DNA from: Kitasatospora cheerisanensis KCTC 2395
Lineage (GTDB): Bacteria > Actinomycetota > Actinomycetes > Streptomycetales > Streptomycetaceae
Length of the DNA stretch: 64,000 nt
Direction of reading: 5' to 3'
Assembly (NCBI RefSeq): GCF_000696185.1
Contig: NZ_KK853997.1
Span: forward strand, 5,378,584 to 5,442,583
Positions 1-8,321 of the stretch are shown in pieces (position 1 is the stretch's first letter; the number at the start of each line of letters is the position of its first letter). A program made the translations under genes and the position numbers. Below the pieces are notes generated by a model. It was not told where the DNA came from. It worked only from the letters and a program-made list of their open reading frames with translations, and did not search any database.

Positions 1-1133
1 CCGGTCTTCGTCGCGGTGCTGCCGGACAGCGAGGCGTACGCGCCCAAGACGCTGCTGAACGACCTGCGCACCAAGGTCGGCATCGTCGGCGTCTACGGCG
101 TGTGGCGCGGCGACAAGTTCGACGTCGGCGCCGACGCCAAGGCGCTGCCGGTCGCCCAGGCCAGGAACATCGCCGGCGCGTCGGCCCGTTCGCACCCCGG
201 CGACATCGACGGCACCGTCAACGACTTCGTCGACCAGGCCGTCAAGCAGACCAAGGGCGAGGGCCCGCAGCACAGCGCCTCCGCCGCCTGGATCGTCGTT
301 CCGGTGGCGCTGGTGGCGCTGGCGGGCACCGGTGTGTTCCTGCTGTTCCGCCGTGCCAAGAAGCGCAAGGAGGCCCAGGCCCGCGCCGAACTCGCCCAGC
401 TGCGCACCGTGGTGGACGAGGACATCACCGCCTTCGGCGAGGAACTCGACCGCCTCGACTTCAACCCCGGCGCCCCCGGCGCGGACGACACCCAGCGCGC
501 CGACTACACCCGGGCGCTGGACTCCTACGACCGCGCCAAGCGCACCATGGACGAGGCCGCCAAGCCCGAGGACGTCCGCCCGGTGACCGAGGCGCTGGAG
601 GAGGGCCGGTTCGCGCTGGCCACCCTCGCCGCCCGCCGCGAGGGCCGCCCGCTGCCCGAGCGCCGCGTCCCGTGCTTCTTCGACCCGCGGCACGGCCCCT
701 CCACCACCGACGTCCAGTGGGCGCCCCCGGCGGCGCGCCGCGCACCGTCCCGGCCTGCGCCGACGACGCGTCCCGGCTGGCCACCGGCCAGGACCCGTAC
801 ATCCGCACCGTGGAGACCGAGCACGGCCACCAGCCGTACTGGAACGCCGGCCCGGCCTACAGCCCCTGGGCGGGCGGCTACTTCGGCGGCGGGATGCTGC
901 CCGGCCTGCTGGTCGGCACCATGCTCGGCTCGATGATCTCCACCCCGAGCTACGCCTACGCGGGCGGCCACTACGACAACGGCGGCGGCGTCGACTACAC
1001 CGACGGCGCGGACGCCGGCGAGTTCTCGGGCGGGGCGTTCAACTCCTCCGACTTCTCCGGCGACTTCGGCGGCGGGGACTTCGGTGGCGGCGATTTCGGT
1101 GGCGGCGACTTCGGCGGGGGCTTCGGCGACTGA
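1..1133 (+). CDS. Gly-rich membrane protein, 5' partial, apparent frameshift
   Basis: The reading frame is open from base 1, so the start lies outside the window. The first part (frame 1) has one clear membrane segment near bases 289-350, WIVVPVALVALAGTGVFLLF, followed by a basic stop-transfer run and a charged helical region. After codon TGG at 718-720 the coding signal jumps to frame 3. That frame reads on through GYFGGGMLPGLLVGTMLGS and ends in a tail of GDFGG repeats. Adding one C to the C5 run at 724-728 restores a single frame. The layout (extracytoplasmic N-terminus, one TM, helical cytoplasmic part, Gly-rich C-terminus) resembles the uncharacterised TPM-like membrane proteins of actinobacteria. 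No enzyme motif is visible and I assign no function. The shift is probably a sequence error. Confidence 0.7.
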   Translation, partial: GLRRGAAGQRGVRAQDAAERPAHQGRHRRRLRRVARRQVRRRRRRQGAAGRPGQEHRRRVGPFAPRRHRRHRQRLRRPGRQADQGRGPAAQRLRRLDRRSGGAGGAGGHRCVPAVPPCQEAQGGPGPRRTRPAAHRGGRGHHRLRRGTRPPRLQPRRPRRGRHPARRLHPGAGLLRPRQAHHGRGRQARGRPPGDRGAGGGPVRAGHPRRPPRGPPAARAPRPVLLRPAARPLHHRRPVGAPGGAPRTVPACADDASRLATGQDPYIRTVETEHGHQPYWNAGPAYSPWAGGYFGGGMLPGLLVGTMLGSMISTPSYAYAGGHYDNGGGVDYTDGADAGEFSGGAFNSSDFSGDFGGGDFGGGDFGGGDFGGGFGD

Positions 1134-1187
1134 CGCCCGATCACCTGTGCTCCGGCCCCGGCTCCGCCCTGCGGACCGGGGCCGCTG

Positions 1188-2447
1188 TCATGCCCGGGCG
1201 GCTGCCGGCGCCGGCGCCCCGGCGGCGGCCGGTTCGACGGGCTCGCGGCGGCCCAGGACGAGCAGGGCCAGCAGGCAGGACGCCAGCTGCCAGAGCGCGC
1301 CGAAGCCCAGCACCGACCCCGCGCCGACCCGGTCCGCGACCGGCCCGGCCAGCGCCAGCCCGACCGGCCCGAACGCGAACGCGCCGAGCGTCCCGTACGC
1401 GCTCACCCGGCCCAGCGCCTCCGCCGGGACGTGACGCTGCGTCAGCGTCACGAACAGCGAGCCGCAGACGATCGACGTCACCCCCGCGCCGGCCGCCGCG
1501 ACCGCGACCAGCGGCAGCGGCCAGCCCAGCGCCAGCGCACCCGAGGGCAGCGCCCAGCCCGCCGTCACCGCCACGGCCGTCCGCAGCGGCCGGTCCGGAC
1601 GGCGGCCGAGCAGCAGCAGCCCGCCGAGCACCGCGCCCGCCCCGTACGCGCCCATCACCAGGCCCCAGCCGCCCGCCCCGCCGAGGCGCTCGGCCGCCAG
1701 CACCGGGCCGAGGATCAGGAACGGTGCCCACACCAGCAGGTTGAACAGGCAGGCCTGCAGCGAACTCACCCACAGCCACCGGCGGGAGGCGAACTCGCCC
1801 CAGCCGTCCCGCAGTTCGGTGATCAGCGAGGCCTCGCCCGCAGCGCTCCGGGGCGGGTCGGGCAGCCGGAGCAGGGCCAGTGCCGCCCCGCCCGCCGCGT
1901 AGGAGAGAGCGTCCACCAGCAGCACCCAGCCGGGGCCCGCGACGGCCGTCAGCAGGCCCGCGAGGGCCGGGCCGGCCACCGCCACGCCGTTCCGGGCGAT
2001 CCCCAACAGGGCGTTGGCGTCGGAGAGTTCGCCGGCCGGGACGAGCCGCGGCAGCAGCGCGTCCAGGGCCGGCATGAAGACCGCCTCGGCCAGGCCCCAG
2101 AGCACCATCAGCGCGGCCAGCGCCCACACCCGGCCGTGCCCGGCGAACAGCAGCACCGCCATCGCGGCCTGGGTCGCGCAGCGCAGACCGTCCGAGCCGA
2201 GCATCACCCGCCGCGCGCCCAGCCGGTCCGCGGCGGCGCCGCCGAGCACCAGCAGCAGCACGATCGGCAGGATCCGGGCGGCCATCACCACGCCCAGCCC
2301 GGAGCCGCCGCCCCCGCCGTCCAGCACCGCGAAGGCGACCGCCACCGAGGCCATCGAGGACCCGAACAGGGAGACGGCGTAGCCCGTGAAGAAGAGGCGG
2401 AAGTCCCGTCCGCGCAGGACGGCGAGCCGCCGTGAAGTCAGCACCAT
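1188..2447 (-). CDS. MFS transporter, probable drug or metabolite exporter
   Basis: This 419-residue protein is almost entirely hydrophobic, with about twelve predicted membrane helices, and belongs to the major facilitator superfamily. The N-terminus LRGRDFRLFFTGYAVSLFGS is typical of the MFS_3/enterobactin-exporter-like group. The loop ADRLGARRVMLGSDGLR between helices 2 and 3 is the MFS signature (D-R-x-G-R-R-type). The ATG at 2447 is chosen over a GTG-less upstream extension because the homologous N-terminus (MVLTSRRLAVLRGRDFR) begins there and the upstream codons cover a low-GC intergenic stretch. The gene is divergent from the integrase-like gene at 2617. The repeats at 2546-2611 lie between them and could be its operator. 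The substrate cannot be read from sequence. Confidence 0.85.
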   Translation of the reverse strand: MVLTSRRLAVLRGRDFRLFFTGYAVSLFGSSMASVAVAFAVLDGGGGGSGLGVVMAARILPIVLLLVLGGAAADRLGARRVMLGSDGLRCATQAAMAVLLFAGHGRVWALAALMVLWGLAEAVFMPALDALLPRLVPAGELSDANALLGIARNGVAVAGPALAGLLTAVAGPGWVLLVDALSYAAGGAALALLRLPDPPRSAAGEASLITELRDGWGEFASRRWLWVSSLQACLFNLLVWAPFLILGPVLAAERLGGAGGWGLVMGAYGAGAVLGGLLLLGRRPDRPLRTAVAVTAGWALPSGALALGWPLPLVAVAAAGAGVTSIVCGSLFVTLTQRHVPAEALGRVSAYGTLGAFAFGPVGLALAGPVADRVGAGSVLGFGALWQLASCLLALLVLGRREPVEPAAAGAPAPAAARA

Positions 2448-2545
2448 GACCGGCAGCGTGCCCCGCGGCGGCGGTGTCCGACAAGGGCTTCCGGCGAAAA
2501 ACCTGAGCGGATCCGTATCAATTTTCTGCGAGCCCGCCAGTGCCA

Positions 2546-2611
2546 CAGTAAATCGGCTGTTTACCGCAGTACGGAGCGGTGTTGACGGTGTGTCGGAAGC
2601 GCGATTTACTG
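2546..2611. promoter_or_regulatory. Three-copy TTTACYGYRG motif between divergent genes
   Basis: CAGTAAATCG (2546-2555) is perfectly inverted at 2602-2611 (CGATTTACTG), and the match extends to 12 of 13 bases as CCACAGTAAATCG / CGATTTACTGCGG. A third copy, TTTACCGCAG, begins at 2560-2562. Together with the first arm it forms GTAAA-N7-TTTAC (2548-2564). The region is clearly lower in GC than its surroundings. It lies between the MFS gene and the integrase-like gene, so an operator for either, or a recombinase binding site, is possible. No regulator gene is adjacent. Confidence 0.55.
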
Positions 2612-2616
2612 CGGAT

Positions 2617-3414
2617 ATGACACCTGTGGAGTTCGCCGTCGCGGCCGAGCACTACCTGACCGGGGCCCGGCTCGCGGAGGGCTCCCGGCGGGTCTACCGG
2701 ATCGCCCTGCACACCTGGGCCTGGCTGCTGGTCGGCCGCACCCCGCCCGCCGGCGCCGAACGCCGCCGGGCCGCACCGCCGGTGCTGCCGCTCGCCCTGC
2801 TGGACGGGCCGGACGCGCCCCGGCGGGTGGCCGAGGCGTTCGCCACCCGGGCCGGAGCGGTCGGCGCGCGCACCGCCAACCGCGAACTCTCCGCGCTGCG
2901 CGCCGCCCTGCGCTGGTGGTGCGAGCAGGGCTGGCTGGCGGCCGACCCGGCCGACGGCCTGCGCCCGCTGCCCGCCGCCCGGCCCGAACCCGCGCTGACC
3001 GACGCCCAGGTGCGCGCCGTGCTCGCGCTGCGGGTGCCGCTGCGCGAGAAGGTGCTGTGGCACCTGGTGCGGGAGACGGGCGCGCCGATCGAACGGCTGC
3101 TGGCGCTGGACGTCGACCGGCTCGACCCGGCCGACCGGCAGGCCCGGCCCGGCGCGGGGGAGCGCCCGCTGCGCTGGCGCGGCGGCACCGCCCGGCTGCT
3201 GCCGCTGCTGATCGCCGGGCGCAGCGCGGGCCCGCTGTTCCTCACCGACCGGCGGGCCCCGGCCGGCACGCCGGACGGCGACCGCTGCCCGCTCACCGGC
3301 CGGGCCCGGCTCTCCTACCGCCGGGCCGCCGAACTGTTCACCGCCGCCACCGCCCCGCTGGACCCGGCCGGCCGCGGCTGGACCCTGCACCGGCTGGCCG
3401 AGCCGCACCGCTGA
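2617..3414 (+). CDS. Integrase-like protein with a truncated tyrosine-recombinase catalytic domain
   Basis: This is a 265-residue protein. Residues about 1-100 resemble the SAM-like core-binding domain of phage-type integrases: FAVAAEHYLTG, then TANRELSALRAALRWW and a D/G-rich linker. The next part resembles the catalytic fold, with an Arg-box-like segment (LVRETGAPIERLLALDV). Near the C-terminus WTLHRL matches the start of the conserved H-x-L-R-H box. The protein stops eight residues later, so the RH and the nucleophilic Tyr are missing. No other frame continues the family sequence after the stop, and a hairpin follows at once. It is therefore either a catalytically dead DNA-binding derivative or a decayed recombinase. 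The start at 2617 is the first ATG after the repeat region and begins the recognisable domain (MTPVEFAVAAEHY). Confidence 0.7.
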   Translation: MTPVEFAVAAEHYLTGARLAEGSRRVYRIALHTWAWLLVGRTPPAGAERRRAAPPVLPLALLDGPDAPRRVAEAFATRAGAVGARTANRELSALRAALRWWCEQGWLAADPADGLRPLPAARPEPALTDAQVRAVLALRVPLREKVLWHLVRETGAPIERLLALDVDRLDPADRQARPGAGERPLRWRGGTARLLPLLIAGRSAGPLFLTDRRAPAGTPDGDRCPLTGRARLSYRRAAELFTAATAPLDPAGRGWTLHRLAEPHR

Positions 3415-3417
3415 GAC

Positions 3418-3435
3418 CCGGCCCGTCCGGGCCGG
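3418..3435 (+). terminator. Hairpin just after the integrase-like gene
   Basis: CCGGCCCG-TC-CGGGCCGG forms an 8-bp perfect stem that begins four bases after the stop codon. There is no T-run, as is usual in this GC-rich group. Confidence 0.5.
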
Positions 3436-3557
3436 CGGCCGGGGCCCGACCGCTCCGTACCGACGGCGTGAATGCGGATCGGCCGGTGGGGAGGGACGGT
3501 GGAAGGGGCGTGAAGTCCGTTCCGTGCGCCCCTGAAGTGCCCGACTATGGTCGACGC

Positions 3558-3851
3558 ATGCAAGGTCACGACAGTCACCGTTCCGTCCGCGCCACCATCT
3601 GGGTGCGAGGGCGCGTCCAGCAGGTGGGCTTCCGCTGGTGGACCAGGGCGAGGGCCCTGGAGATCGGGCTGACGGGCTACACGAGCAACCTCGGCGACGG
3701 CCGCGTCCAGGTGGTCGCCGAGGGGCCGCGCGCGGACTGCGAGCGGCTGCTCGCCGCGCTGCGCGGGCCCGGAACGCCAGGTCAGGTCAGTGGGGTCACC
3801 GAGATCTGGAGCTCCGTGGGCGACGGATACGACGGCTTCGCGATCCGATGA
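3558..3851 (+). CDS. acyP: Acylphosphatase
   Basis: This 97-residue protein has the normal length for acylphosphatase (EC 3.6.1.7), a small cytoplasmic enzyme hydrolysing acyl phosphates. The two signature blocks are present. GRVQQVGFRWW holds the catalytic Arg in the phosphate-binding loop. GYTSNLGDGRVQVVAEG holds the catalytic Asn and the following beta strand. The ATG at 3558 gives the usual short N-terminal lead before the first strand (RATIWVRGRVQ). Acylphosphatase lies shortly upstream of smc in many actinobacteria, and here only one small gene separates them. Confidence in the family is high. The physiological substrate is not known for most bacterial members. Confidence 0.95.
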   Translation: MQGHDSHRSVRATIWVRGRVQQVGFRWWTRARALEIGLTGYTSNLGDGRVQVVAEGPRADCERLLAALRGPGTPGQVSGVTEIWSSVGDGYDGFAIR

Positions 3852-3861
3852 GCACACCGCG

Positions 3862-3891
3862 GTTGCCGGCCGGAGGAGAGCCGCCGGCAAC
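3862..3891 (+). terminator. Hairpin terminator after acyP
   Basis: GTTGCCGGC (3862-3870) pairs perfectly with GCCGGCAAC (3883-3891) across a 12-base loop, ten bases after the acyP stop. Confidence 0.6.
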
Positions 3892-3930
3892 TGCCGGTGT
3901 CATCCGGTTGCCATCGGGGCAGACTCGTGG

Positions 3931-3959
3931 TTGACTCCGCAAGCGTAGTGATCCACTAC
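3931..3959 (+). promoter_or_regulatory. Putative promoter with overlapping GTAGTG palindrome
   Basis: TTGACT at 3931-3936 looks like a -35 box. It is followed by a perfect inverted repeat, GTAGTG-ATC-CACTAC (3945-3959), that would cover the spacer and -10 region. It sits about 270 bases upstream of the small coiled-coil gene, in the 380-base gap 3852-4231. The rest of the gap holds the acyP terminator and a second TTGACC-like box at 4026, with no gene that I can support. Confidence 0.4.
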
Positions 3960-4231
3960 CCCGGCCGATGGCGTGACGACCCCGCCATGCAGGTGACAGG
4001 GGCGCGGTAGCGTGCGGTGATCGTGTTGACCCGTACCGTCTTTGGTGAGACGCTGGAAGCCCGCGCACAGGTCTGAGTTTCCGGCGAGTCTCCGCCGTGT
4101 GAGCATGCCACTCACCAGCGGCTGTCTCGTGTGCCCAGCCAGCACGTCCGGCGCGCAGGCGCGTGCGTATCCCTTCCCCCAAGACCCACACCGTACACGG
4201 TTCGGTCACTCAGCGTGGAGGACCACACATC

Positions 4232-4435
4232 ATGGCAAAGGCGCTTCTCGGGTACGTCGGCGGCCCCGACCCGCGAATGCTCTCCGAGATGCGACGGCTG
4301 CAGCAGCGCGTCCTGGACCTGGAGAACGAGCTCATGAAGCTCCAGGCCGAGAACGATGCCCTGACTGCCGTCGCCGACGAGCACTCGCTGCTGAACAGCA
4401 TCGATCTGGACCAGCGGGAGCCGGCCCTGACCTGA
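4232..4435 (+). CDS. Small conserved coiled-coil protein
   Basis: This 67-residue protein starts MAKALLGYVGGPDPRML. The middle, residues about 17-45 (EMRRLQQRVLDLENELMKLQ), shows heptad spacing of Leu/Met typical of a short parallel coiled coil. The ATG at 4232 is preceded by GTGGAGGACC, a reasonable Shine-Dalgarno, whereas the longer in-frame start at 4163 has none. I believe homologues occur at this position upstream of smc across streptomycetes, but I know no function. A strong hairpin follows it, so it is probably a single-gene transcript. It is too short to carry a catalytic domain. A role in protein-protein contact is only a guess. Confidence 0.75.
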   Translation: MAKALLGYVGGPDPRMLSEMRRLQQRVLDLENELMKLQAENDALTAVADEHSLLNSIDLDQREPALT

Positions 4436-4520
4436 TCGACGTGATGGCCTGATCGCTCGTGGTCCTCACGATCGACGCTGTGACGCACTGAGCTTCCCCC
4501 ACAAGGGGATGGCAGCCTGC

Positions 4521-4547
4521 AAGGGACGTCCGAGACGGACGTCCCTT
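4521..4547 (+). terminator. Strong hairpin terminator before smc
   Basis: AAGGGACGTCC (4521-4531) pairs perfectly with GGACGTCCCTT (4537-4547) around a 5-base loop. Confidence 0.85.
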
Positions 4548-4715
4548 CGTCGTGTCCGCGAAGTTCTTTTGCCGTAACGTGCCCGGCCCGCGGCGTGGCC
4601 AAACCGCCACCTGAGGGCCGGTCGGCGGCCCGGCCGGATACAGTCGCCAGCGGTGCCGTCCGCGCGGGACGGCCGACGGACGAGCGGACCACGGCGGGGC
4701 GAGGAGGACGGGCGG

Positions 4716-7700
4716 GTGCACCTGAAGAGCCTCACCCTGCGCGGGTTCAAGTCCTTCGCCTCCGCGACCACCCTGCGCTTCGAGCCCGGCATCACCTGCG
4801 TGGTCGGCCCCAACGGCTCCGGCAAGTCCAACGTCGTCGACGCGCTGTCCTGGGTGATGGGCGAACAGGGCGCCAAGTCGCTGCGCGGCGGCAAGATGGA
4901 GGACGTCATCTTCGCCGGCACCAGCGGGCGGCCCCCGCTCGGCCGCGCCGAGGTCAGCCTCACCATCGACAACACCGACGGCGCGCTGCCGATCGACTAC
5001 ACCGAAGTCACCATCACCCGGACCATGTTCCGCAACGGCGGCAGCGAGTACGCGCTCAACGGCACCGTCTGCCGGCTGCTCGACATCCAGGAACTCCTCT
5101 CCGACTCCGGCATCGGCCGCGAGATGCACGTCATCGTCGGCCAGGGCCAGCTGGACTCCGTGCTGCACGCCGACCCGATGGGGCGGCGCGCCTTCATCGA
5201 GGAGGCCGCCGGCGTCCTCAAGCACCGCAAGCGCAAGGAGAAGGCGCTCCGGAAGATCGACGCGATGCAGGCCAACCTGAACCGCGTCCAGGACCTGGTC
5301 GCCGAACTGCGCCGCCAGCTCGGCCCGTTGGGACGGCAGGCGAAGATCGCCCGGCGGGCCGCCGGCATCCAGGCCGAACTGCGCGACGCCCGGCTGCGGC
5401 TGCTCGCCGACGACCTGCTCGCGCTGCGGAAGGCCGTCGAGGCCGAGGTCGCCGACGAGCTGGCGCTGAAACTGCGCCGCACCACCGTCGAACAGCAGCT
5501 CGCCGCCGCCATCCAGCGCGAAGCCGTCCTGGACGCCCAGGTCGAACAGCTCGGGCCGGCCCTCGAAGCCGCCCGGCAGACCTGGTACCGGCTCTCCGCG
5601 CTCGCCGAACGCACCCGCGGCACCATCGGACTCGCCGAAGCCCGGGTCCGGTCCGCCGCCGGCGCGGGCCAGTCGGAGGAACGCCGCGGCCGCGACCCCG
5701 AGGACCTCGAACAGGAAGCCGCCCGGGTGCGCGAGGAGGAAGCCGCCCTCGAAGAAGCCCTCGAACAGGCCCGGTACGCGCTCGCCGAAGCCGTCGAGGA
5801 ACGCGCCGAACTCGAACGTGCCCTCGCCGCCGAAGAGTTGCGGATCAAGGCGGCCGCCCGGGCGATCGCCGACCGGCGCGAAGGACTCGCCCGGCTCCAG
5901 GGTCGGGCGGCCGCCGCCCGCTCCCGCGCCGAGACCGCCGAGGCCGAGACCGAACGCCTCGCCACCGCCCGCGACGAAGCCCTGCTCCGCGCCGAGGCCG
6001 CCCAGGCCGAGTACGAGCAACTCCTGGACGACAGCGGGCAGACCGAGGCCGCCGACCAGGAGACCGAACACCGGCACGAGCAGGCCCGCGCCGCCCTCGC
6101 CGAGGCCGAACGGACCGCCACCGCCGCCCGCGAGGCCCTCGCCCGCGCCGAACAGGACCGCGCCGCGCTCACCGCCCGGCACGACGCCCTCGCCCTCGGC
6201 CTGCGCCGCAAGGACGGCAGCGCCACCCTGCTCGGCCGCCCCGGCGTCCTCGGCCCCGCCGCCGAACTGCTGCACGTCGAACCGGGATTCGAGCTCGCCG
6301 TCGCCGCCGCCCTGGGCGCCGCCGCGGACGCCGTCGCCGTCGCCGACCCGGACACCGCCGCAGCCGCACTCGCCCGGCTGCGCGCCGAGGACGCCGGCCG
6401 GGCCGCCCTGCTGATCGCCGCCGACGCGACGGCAGTCGGCGACGACCTCCCCGAACGGGCCCGCTGGGCGGGGGAGTTGGTCGACGGCCCGATGGCGGAC
6501 ACCGCCCGGCAACTGCTCCGCCGCACCGCCGTGGTCGAAGACCTCGGTGCCGCCCGCGAGTTGATCGGCCGCCACCCGCGGTGGACGGCCGTCACCCCGG
6601 GCGGCGACCTGCTCTCCCGGACCTTCGCGCAGGGCGGCTCGGCCGGCGCCCCCAGCCCGCTGGAGACCGCCGCCGCCGTTGCCGAAGCCGCCCGCGGCAT
6701 CGAAGAACTCGACACCCGCTGCGCCGAGTCGGCCGCGGAACTGACCCGGGCCCAGCAGGCCCGGGCCGAACTCGCCGCCGAGGTCGAACAGTTGGCCGTG
6801 CTGCGTCGGCAGGCCGAGCGGCAGCGCGCCGAACTCGCCGGAGCCCTCGGCCGGTCCGGCGGTGCCGCCCGCGCCGCCGCCGGCGAGGCCGAACGCACCG
6901 CCACCGCCGCCGCCAAGGCCGAGAGCGGCCTGGCCGAAGCCCGCGCCGCCGCCGCGGAACTCGCCGAACGCCTCGCCGTCGCCGAGGAGTCGGCCGACAG
7001 CGGCGAGGACGAGCCGGACAGCGCCGAACGCGACCGGCTCGCCGCCGCCGGATCCGCCGCCCGGCAGACCGAGATGGAAGCCCGGCTCGCCGTCCGCACC
7101 CACGAGGAACGCGTCCGCGGACTCGCCGGCCGCGCCGACCAGTTGGACCGCGCCGCCCGCGCCGAACGCGAGGCCCGCGCCCGCGCCGCCGAACGCCGCG
7201 CCCGCGCCCGCCGGGAAGCCGCCGTCGCCGGAGCCGTCGCCACCGCCGCCCGCCGACTGCTCGCCCGGATCGAGGAGACCCTCGCCGCCGCCGAGACCGA
7301 ACGCGCCGCCGTCGAAGCCGCCCGGGCCGCCCGGGAGACCGAACTCCGCCAGTTCCGCGAACACGGCCGCGAACTCAAGGCCGAACTCGACCGGCTGGTC
7401 GACGCCGGCCACCGGGACGAGGTGCTGCGCGCGGAGAAGCGGCTGCGGATCGAGCAGTTGGAGGCGAAGGCGCTGGAGGAGTTCGGCATCGAGGGCGCCG
7501 AACTGCTCGCCGGCTACGGCCCCGACCGGCCCGTCCCCGCCCCGCCGGCCGAGGACGGCGCCGAGCCCGGCGAGCCGCGCCCGTACGTCCGCGCCGAGGT
7601 CGAGAAGCGGCTCAAGGCCGCCGAACGCGCCTACCAGCAGCTCGGCAAGGTCAACCCGCTGGCGCTGGAGGAGTTCGCCGCGCTGGAGGCCCGGCACCAG

Positions 7701-8297
7701 TTCCTCGGCGAACAGCTCGACGACCTGCGCAAGAGCCGCCGCGACCTGCTCGACATCGTCCGCGACGTCGACGCCCGGGTCGAGCAGCTGTTCACCGCCG
7801 CGTACCACGACACCGCCGCCCAGTTCGAAGGCGTCTTCGGCCGGCTGTTCCCCGGCGGCGAGGGGCGGCTCGTCCTCACCGACCCCGACAACATGCTCAC
7901 CACCGGCGTCGAGGTCGAGGCCCGCCCGCCCGGCAAGAAGGTCAAGCGGCTCTCGCTGCTCTCCGGCGGCGAACGCTCGCTGACCGCCGTCGCCCTGCTG
8001 GTGTCGATCTTCAAGGCCCGGCCCAGCCCGTTCTACGTCATGGACGAGGTCGAGGCCGCGCTGGACGAGACCAATCTGCGCCGGCTGATCGCGATCATGG
8101 AAGAACTCCGGGAGAGTTCCCAGCTGATCGTCATCACCCACCAGAAGCTCACCATGGAATCCGCCGACGCCCTGTACGGCGTGACCATGAAGGGCGACGG
8201 CATCTCCCAGGTGATCAGCCAGCGCCTGCGGACGCCGGAACGACCACGGAAACACAGCACGGAAAGGCTGGAGCCCGCGCAACCCGGGCCGGCATAG
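4716..8297 (+). CDS. smc: Chromosome condensation ATPase SMC
   Basis: SMC is the ATPase of the SMC-ScpAB condensin, which compacts and segregates the chromosome. The 1193-residue length is normal. Walker A, GPNGSGKSN, lies at residues 31-39. Next comes a long coiled coil very rich in Glu, Ala and Arg, and a hinge at about 507-660 (GRPGVLGPAAELLHVEPGFE onward). A second coiled coil leads to the C-terminal head, with the ABC signature LSGGERSLTA near 1083 and Walker B FYVMDEVEAALDE near 1106. The GTG at 4716 gives the conserved N-terminus VHLKSLTLRGFKSFA and has GAGGAGG at 4701-4707. The upstream in-frame ATG at 4653 lies before this RBS and is not used. ftsY follows after 24 bases and is probably co-transcribed. 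Confidence 0.97.
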   Translation: MHLKSLTLRGFKSFASATTLRFEPGITCVVGPNGSGKSNVVDALSWVMGEQGAKSLRGGKMEDVIFAGTSGRPPLGRAEVSLTIDNTDGALPIDYTEVTITRTMFRNGGSEYALNGTVCRLLDIQELLSDSGIGREMHVIVGQGQLDSVLHADPMGRRAFIEEAAGVLKHRKRKEKALRKIDAMQANLNRVQDLVAELRRQLGPLGRQAKIARRAAGIQAELRDARLRLLADDLLALRKAVEAEVADELALKLRRTTVEQQLAAAIQREAVLDAQVEQLGPALEAARQTWYRLSALAERTRGTIGLAEARVRSAAGAGQSEERRGRDPEDLEQEAARVREEEAALEEALEQARYALAEAVEERAELERALAAEELRIKAAARAIADRREGLARLQGRAAAARSRAETAEAETERLATARDEALLRAEAAQAEYEQLLDDSGQTEAADQETEHRHEQARAALAEAERTATAAREALARAEQDRAALTARHDALALGLRRKDGSATLLGRPGVLGPAAELLHVEPGFELAVAAALGAAADAVAVADPDTAAAALARLRAEDAGRAALLIAADATAVGDDLPERARWAGELVDGPMADTARQLLRRTAVVEDLGAARELIGRHPRWTAVTPGGDLLSRTFAQGGSAGAPSPLETAAAVAEAARGIEELDTRCAESAAELTRAQQARAELAAEVEQLAVLRRQAERQRAELAGALGRSGGAARAAAGEAERTATAAAKAESGLAEARAAAAELAERLAVAEESADSGEDEPDSAERDRLAAAGSAARQTEMEARLAVRTHEERVRGLAGRADQLDRAARAEREARARAAERRARARREAAVAGAVATAARRLLARIEETLAAAETERAAVEAARAARETELRQFREHGRELKAELDRLVDAGHRDEVLRAEKRLRIEQLEAKALEEFGIEGAELLAGYGPDRPVPAPPAEDGAEPGEPRPYVRAEVEKRLKAAERAYQQLGKVNPLALEEFAALEARHQFLGEQLDDLRKSRRDLLDIVRDVDARVEQLFTAAYHDTAAQFEGVFGRLFPGGEGRLVLTDPDNMLTTGVEVEARPPGKKVKRLSLLSGGERSLTAVALLVSIFKARPSPFYVMDEVEAALDETNLRRLIAIMEELRESSQLIVITHQKLTMESADALYGVTMKGDGISQVISQRLRTPERPRKHSTERLEPAQPGPA

Positions 8298-8321
8298 GCG
8301 CTAAGTGATACTGGACGGGTT

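Noticed and set aside
16..1133. Programmed -1 frameshifting as a common cause of the seven frame breaks
   Set aside because: No X-XXY-YYZ slippery site with a following pseudoknot is shared, the affected genes are unrelated, and one lies in essential ftsY.
4332..8282. A very long minus-strand reading frame of over 1,300 codons opposite smc
   Set aside because: It is Gly/Glu/Leu/Ala-rich and the mirror of the smc codon pattern in GC-rich DNA; smc on the plus strand has all family motifs.
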